The notes under the pieces are model-generated. The model was not told the origin of the DNA, did not search any database, and saw only the letters and a program-made list of their open reading frames with translations. Below are positions 59,640 through 64,000 of a DNA stretch of 64,000 bases, piece after piece. The position numbers and the translations under genes are program-made. How positions within the stretch are numbered: position 1 is the first letter of the stretch; each line of letters begins with the position of its first letter. Origin of the DNA: Owenia fusiformis (taxonomy: Eukaryota; Annelida; Polychaeta; Sabellida; Oweniidae); the NCBI GenBank assembly GCA_903813345.2, contig CAIIXF020000008.1, positions 38,688,867 to 38,752,866 on the forward strand, written 5' to 3'.

Positions 59640-60110
59640 TATAATAAATAAAGTTATGGGGGATCCATGATGCTCGTTTCATTTGAAGCCAAGAAGGTGC
59701 CATATGCCATGGGGAAATTTTATGAATGTGTAGCTTCATTAATTATTATTTAAATAAGCTAAGAGAATATGCTTCTTCAGTTTTGATTTAAGAAAAGAAA
59801 TGGAATTTGACTTTTTTATTTCTTCTGGGAGATTGTTCCATATGGAGTAACCACTAAAGGCTATTGTTTTTTTGCCATAATTTTCAGTTTTGCTTTAGGA
59901 AGGGTGAAGTTTGATTTGCCTCTAGTATTATATCTATGAAAATCTCCATGGGTATTGAAATAGTTGGGAAAAATAGCTTCATAATTGTTGATATCATTTT
60001 TCCATTTAAATGCTAGTATTAAGAAAGGATATATTGTCAAAGTCCTTACTTCATGTGAAGTCAATTTCAGTATAGAACCACTTTGCCTTATAATGATTCT
60101 CATGACTGTT
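59640..60110 (-). pseudogene. CR1/L2-like LINE C-terminal fragment
   Basis: The minus strand reads FHRYNTRGKSNFTLPKAK, then after a frameshift AFSGYSIWNNLPEEIKKSNS and FLKSKLKKHI before a stop, the usual CR1/L2-type C-terminus (H-YNTR...SIWN-LP...K-KL). An AATAAATAAAG-like tail lies near 59645. No reverse-transcriptase core is left. Confidence 0.8.
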
Positions 60111-61828
60111 TGAAGCTTAAATTATGCAAATTAGTTGAAATATAGTATTGTCCCCATGTAATATTCGTTTCATTATTGATGTGATTTCTCAATTTTCAGC
60201 GAAGAAATATAAATATAATAAATTATTTCAAAGTTATGAGTTAAAGTCTATTATTTTCTTTAACCCCCCCCCCCCAGAGCCCTCAAAATTATTAAGGTAG
60301 GGTGTAAGATTCTTTTCACACTCATTATATAAAATAACCTCTTTATATTGTGCATATCTGTTGTACATTTTTTCTCGAAGTTATAACTTCATAAGAAGTC
60401 AATTAAAGTAAATGCCACATTTTATCACTTCGTCATTTAACGTTTTTTATTACTTTATAAGGGTTAAATTATGCAAATTAGCTTATTTGCATATCAAAAA
60501 ATATTTTTTCTGAATTACTGATGTTATAACATAAATTTTGGTGAAAAATTAAGTTTGTACCTCATATACTTCCAAAGTTATGAATTAAAGTCCATTTACA
60601 TTGTGACCCCCCCCCTCAAATATCTGGGTAGAGGGAGAATTTTTTTCACAGTCGTTATGTAAGATACACTTTTAATATTTTGCACATCTGTTATACATAT
60701 ATAAATGCAACTATATGAATTATTTCATAAGTTATAACTTCATGAGAGGTCGATTAAAATAAATGTCGTATTTTATCGTTTTGTCATTTAACGGTTTTTA
60801 TGACTGTATAAGGGTTAAATTATGCAAATTAGCTTATTTGCATATCAAAAATGTTTTTTCTTAGTTACTGATGTTATTACATAAATTTTGGTGAACAAAT
60901 AGGTTTATACCTCATATACTTCCAAAGTTATAAATTAAAGTCCATTTTCAGTTGACCCCCCTGAAATATCTGGGTAGGGGGAGAACTTTTTTCACAATCT
61001 ATATAAAAGATGCACTTTTAATATTTTTCACATCTATTATACATATATAGATGCATTTTTAGGAATTATTTCATCAGTTATAACTTCATATGAAGGTAAT
61101 TACAGTAAATGTCGTATATTATCATTTTGTCCTTTAATAGTTTTTATGGCGGTTTAAGGGTTAAATTATGCAAATTAGCTTATTTTTGTTCAAAATATTT
61201 TTTTCTCCATTACTGATATTATGTTGTAAATTTTGGTGAAAAAATTAAGTTTGTATCTTATATACTTCCAAAGTTATGAATTAAAGTTTATTTTCTTCTG
61301 ACCCCCTCCCTTCAATTTTAGGGTAAGGGGAGAAATATTTTTCACAGTCGTTATGTAAGATACACTTTTAATATTTTGCACATCTAATATACATATATAG
61401 ATGCATTTTTAGGAATTATTTCATAAGTTATAACTTCATATGAAGGCAATTACAGTAAAAGTTGTTTATTATTATTCCGTTATTTAATAGTTTTTATGGC
61501 GGTTTAAGGGTTAAATTATGCAAATTAGCTTATTTTCGTTTGAAATATTTTTTTCTGCATTGCTGATGTCATTCTATAAATTATGGTGAAAAAATTAAGT
61601 TTGTATCTCATTTACTTCCAAAGTTATGAATTAAAGTTTATATTCTTCTGACCCCCCTGAAATTATAGGGTGGGGGGTATAAAGATGAGGATATCTTATT
61701 TTCGCAAGCCTCAAACTCTAGATATCACCCCACATCATAAAATAAATATATTTTCCAACAAGAAAATGAAAAAATCTCGCGTAATACTCTCCAATATTCA
61801 AAAACAAAAATATTCAGGCTGGGTCCCT

Positions 61829-62903
61829 AAGTAATAAGCAACGTGTATAAAGTTCCCTAAGCTCAATACGTCTGTGTAATTTCAAGTGTTATGATAATCT
61901 ATTCCGCGTGTTTAACGCGATTGAATTTGTCAAGTGAGAGTCTCAGAGGCAAAAATTTCTGTTGAGCATCTGATGACGTCACAGCTTATAAAGCTAACAA
62001 TGGACCCGGGAAGGGGGCTTTCTAAGCCTTTTTGGCCTTCGCAGAGGAAACGGGACAAGAGTCAGTATAGGGTATATAATAAAACAAATAGTGACTGCCT
62101 AATTTCGAGCTATAGTGTAAATGATTTCCCCTTGGGAATATCCTCTACAATGTACTATTCCCTCAGCCTGCGGCTTCGGGAATACGGCTTCGGGAATAGT
62201 ACATTGTAGAGGATATTCCCTCAGGGAAATAATTTACACTATTGCCCTCAATGGCAGTCACTATTTGTATAATAATCTTTGGATTTACAAAGTTGTATGG
62301 CATTTCATAAGTGTAAAAGTTGCTTTTGAAGCATTTTGCTATAGCCATTTTGTACGAAAAAATGTTGAAAAATGTATAATCTTTTAATTTGAAGTGTGAC
62401 CTGAATCACTTGCAAACTTCATATTTGCACATCTGATGTGATATACCATTTGTGTCATATTGTGAAATTATTTAATTTGCAATCAATTCAGGTCATAGTG
62501 TATTGTAGGTATTTTTGTGAAAATCAACCAATGGCCTCCATTGGAATCTGATGGTATCCACACGTTAAGTCAATGGAGCACATTCAATGTCATGTCAATA
62601 CACCCTTGCTGAACTTAATGACCTCAACCTCAGCTCATGTGGGTCCAAATGCTTAAATATTTTCCAAGTATTATGTGACATTGTATTCTTTATGTTACAC
62701 CTAAAAATGATTCATTTTGTTCATGGGGAAATCATGGATAGTGCACAAGACCCTTTCTGAAAAAGTTAAAATTATTATCATTCTCTCATTTATCCCAGTT
62801 TGATGTCATGTTAGTAGGCCTTTAATGCATCCAGAGACGATGCACTTATTACAAAATTAAAAACATTTCACTTTTTATGTTCATCAAACGTCTTCTATTT
62901 CAG
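61829..62903. other. BANF1 upstream interval
   Basis: Holds the 62078-62277 palindrome and a TGACGTCA site at 61974-61981. It ends at the TTTCAG acceptor of the first coding BANF1 exon. A promoter or non-coding first exon must lie here or further upstream but is not resolved. Confidence 0.35.
62078..62277. mobile_element. 200-bp palindromic MITE upstream of BANF1
   Basis: TATCCTCTACAATGTACTAT pairs with ATAGTACATTGTAGAGGATA, with outer arms ACAAATAGTGACTGCC against GGCAGTCACTATTTGT. The loop has GCGGCTTCGGGAATACGGCT. Confidence 0.85.
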
Positions 62904-62918
62904 AATTAGAGCTTCAGT

Positions 62919-63044
62919 ATGTCGTCAACATCTCAGAAACATCGCAACTTTGTTCAGGAGCCAATGGGAGACAAAGCTGTGACAGAACTTGCAGGGATTG
63001 GCCCAGTCCTTGGTGAACGATTATTAGATAAGGGCTTTGATAAG
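62919..63044 (+). CDS. BANF1: BANF1 coding exon 1
   Basis: Residues 1-42, from [11 protein letters not shown] to LLDKGFDK, followed by donor GTACAG. An acceptor and short 5' UTR (62904-62918) precede the ATG. It carries most of the helix-hairpin-helix that contacts the DNA backbone in the family. Confidence 0.96.
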
Positions 63045-63878
63045 GTACAGTGTTATCACTTAACAGATGCAGAGTCCAATTTTGACTTTAGTCAGTTTTA
63101 CTAGTTTCATATATCATTTACATGACCAGGATCACAATAGGCTTGGTAGAATGACTCTAAACATGACGAGCCCTCTAAAAATGTAACTGAAAATAGTTTT
63201 AAGTTTCAGACAGATTTTCAAAGCTCCTATCACTTAAAGCAATATATTGGGCACATTTTCTCTGAAAAATCCAAAATATTCTGTTCAGTTACTGTAGATT
63301 GGGTTAATCCCCCCTTAATTTGGTGCTACTTAATTTGGCGATTTTGCCATTTTTGGCATTTTGGCGGCTATTTAATTTGGCGGATATACAAAAAAATTAA
63401 AATTTACCTACGCGCTGTTTGCGAATTACCATGTTTGGCTATGTTCATTTTTTCTTTTGGGGACCACTGGCGATATTCACCACGTTTGTTCATTTTTGTG
63501 AGATCATCCTTTACATTTTGCACCTCGATCGATGCTGCTACTATACCACGCTTTTCCTTTCTAGTTTTTTCCTGAGTATTAATGAGTGACTGACCATTTT
63601 GAGCCAATATATTAGAGACATTTTTCATATTTTTGAAAAAACTGAAACATCAAAAATGAGGAAAAGTTGCAGCAGTGATTGTTACTATGGTTACTAATCT
63701 CTATAACATACAAATGTTTATTCCATTCCAGGCATATATTGTATTAGGGCAGTTCCTTCTTCTTAAAAAGGATGAAGAAATGTTTGGAGAATGGTTGAAA
63801 GATGTGTGCAAGGCTAACTCTAAACAAGCACGTGATTGCAGTGGTTGTTTAAAAGATTGGTGTGACGCTTTCTTGTGA
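62919..63878 (+). CDS. BANF1: Barrier-to-autointegration factor (BAF), two coding exons
   Basis: Exons 62919-63044 and 63732-63878 join in phase 0 to give 90 residues, against 89 in human. The N-terminus [20 protein letters not shown], the helix-hairpin-helix [18 protein letters not shown] (25-42) and the C-terminus ending [10 protein letters not shown] are unmistakable. BAF is a small dimeric DNA-binding protein that bridges double-stranded DNA without sequence specificity, binds LEM-domain nuclear envelope proteins and shapes post-mitotic nuclear assembly. The TTTCAG acceptor at 62901-62903, only 15 nt before the ATG, implies an upstream non-coding exon that I could not place. The 687-bp intron carries a small AATTTGGCG repeat remnant. 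The gene looks intact. Confidence 0.97.
63299..63390. repeat. AATTTGGCG repeat remnant in the BANF1 intron
   Basis: GGTGCTACTTAATTTGGCG, then TTGGCGGCTATTTAATTTGG, similar to the element at 18151-18560 and to segments at 20870 and 22890. Confidence 0.5.
63732..63878 (+). CDS. BANF1: BANF1 coding exon 2
   Basis: After ATTCCAG reads [19 protein letters not shown] and on to [13 protein letters not shown], residues 43-90, then TGA at 63876-63878. No AATAAA signal is visible in the remaining 122 bp, so the 3' UTR continues past the window. Confidence 0.96.
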   Translation, partial: AYIVLGQFLLLKKDEEMFGEWLKDVCKANSKQARDCSGCLKDWCDAFL

Positions 63879-64000
63879 TCAACAACCAAAAATTCAAGGA
63901 AATTCAGGTTGGATATTTTGTAAAATCTGTATTTAAACAGTTCAAAAAGTTAAGCTATTATAGGCCTATGTATAATATAGTGGAAGCCTAGGAAATCTGC
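63879..64000 (+). other. BANF1 3' UTR start
   Basis: Follows the BANF1 stop; no polyadenylation signal inside the window. Confidence 0.5.

Larger units (their letters stand above)
57472..61828. repeat. 4.4 kb inverted repeat, arms built of ~350-bp tandem units
   Basis: GTATTACGCGAGATTTTTTC (57521) pairs with AAAAAATCTCGCGTAATACT (61769), and GATATCTAGAGTTTGAG with CTCAAACTCTAGATATC. Each arm holds 4-5 tandem units with CTTTAATTCATAACTTTGGA, AAACTTAATTTTTTCACCAA and TAATTTGCATAATTTAACCC: left near 57670, 58020, 58370, 58690; right near 60240, 60590, 60935, 61280, 61630. The unpaired centre (about 58780-60190) holds a Cys-rich pseudogene and a LINE tail. Confidence 0.88.

Noticed and set aside
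1-64000. tRNA or rRNA genes
   Set aside because: No cloverleaf with A and B boxes or rRNA-like block was recognised by eye; a covariance-model scan could still find one.

Overview
This is a gene-poor, repeat-rich window from an animal nuclear genome. Spliced genes with GT/AG introns, non-LTR retrotransposon debris, many small inverted-repeat (MITE-like) elements and long minisatellites all point away from prokaryotes. The gene content (a FYVE-finger endosomal adaptor and barrier-to-autointegration factor) is metazoan. The repeat style, including an element with a TTAGCTCAC / GTGAGC terminus and (TCCG/TCTG)n tracts, resembles marine lophotrochozoans, most likely a mollusc. That last step is inference from recalled repeat families.

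Two protein-coding genes can be reconstructed, both on the + strand. (1) A ZFYVE21 orthologue (3984-27970) has seven coding exons that join without a frameshift into 235 residues, about the human length. It contains a FYVE zinc finger with all eight ligands and a C-terminal PH-like domain. (2) BANF1, barrier-to-autointegration factor (62919-63878), has two coding exons giving 90 residues. The ~35 kb between them, and most ZFYVE21 intron sequence, is mobile or tandemly repeated DNA. No other cellular gene could be supported.

Layout. 1-3983: upstream flank with an I-like LINE lodged in the loop of a hairpin MITE and itself cut by three further insertions. 3984-13822: ZFYVE21 exon 1 and a 9.7 kb intron 1 holding nested inverted-repeat elements, a LINE reverse-transcriptase fragment and a 57-bp minisatellite. 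13823-16550: exons 2-5, with a 32-bp array running almost to the exon 3 acceptor and an imperfect copy of the exon 5 acceptor. 16551-22985: intron 5 with several MITEs and a nested palindrome. 22986-27970: exons 6-7 separated by an intron that is almost wholly a ~71-copy array of a 58-bp unit made of the last 45 nt of exon 6 plus its 5' splice site. 29361-41195: a run of minisatellites (21, ~31, ~30 and 74 bp) interrupted by mariner-type MITEs. 41429-53600: nested transposons, including a 5'-truncated L1/Tx1-like LINE with a 17-bp target-site duplication. 53600-62900: smaller hairpins and a 4.4 kb inverted repeat built of ~350-bp units whose loop carries a decayed Cys-rich (CXC-type) ORF and a LINE tail. 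62904 to the end: BANF1.

The most unusual observation is the intron 6 array. Tandem duplication across an exon/intron junction appears to have filled the intron with dozens of decoy copies of the real 5' splice site and exon end. The same gene also shows a duplicated acceptor region before exon 5 and an array before exon 3 whose degenerate last unit supplies a branch-site-like motif.
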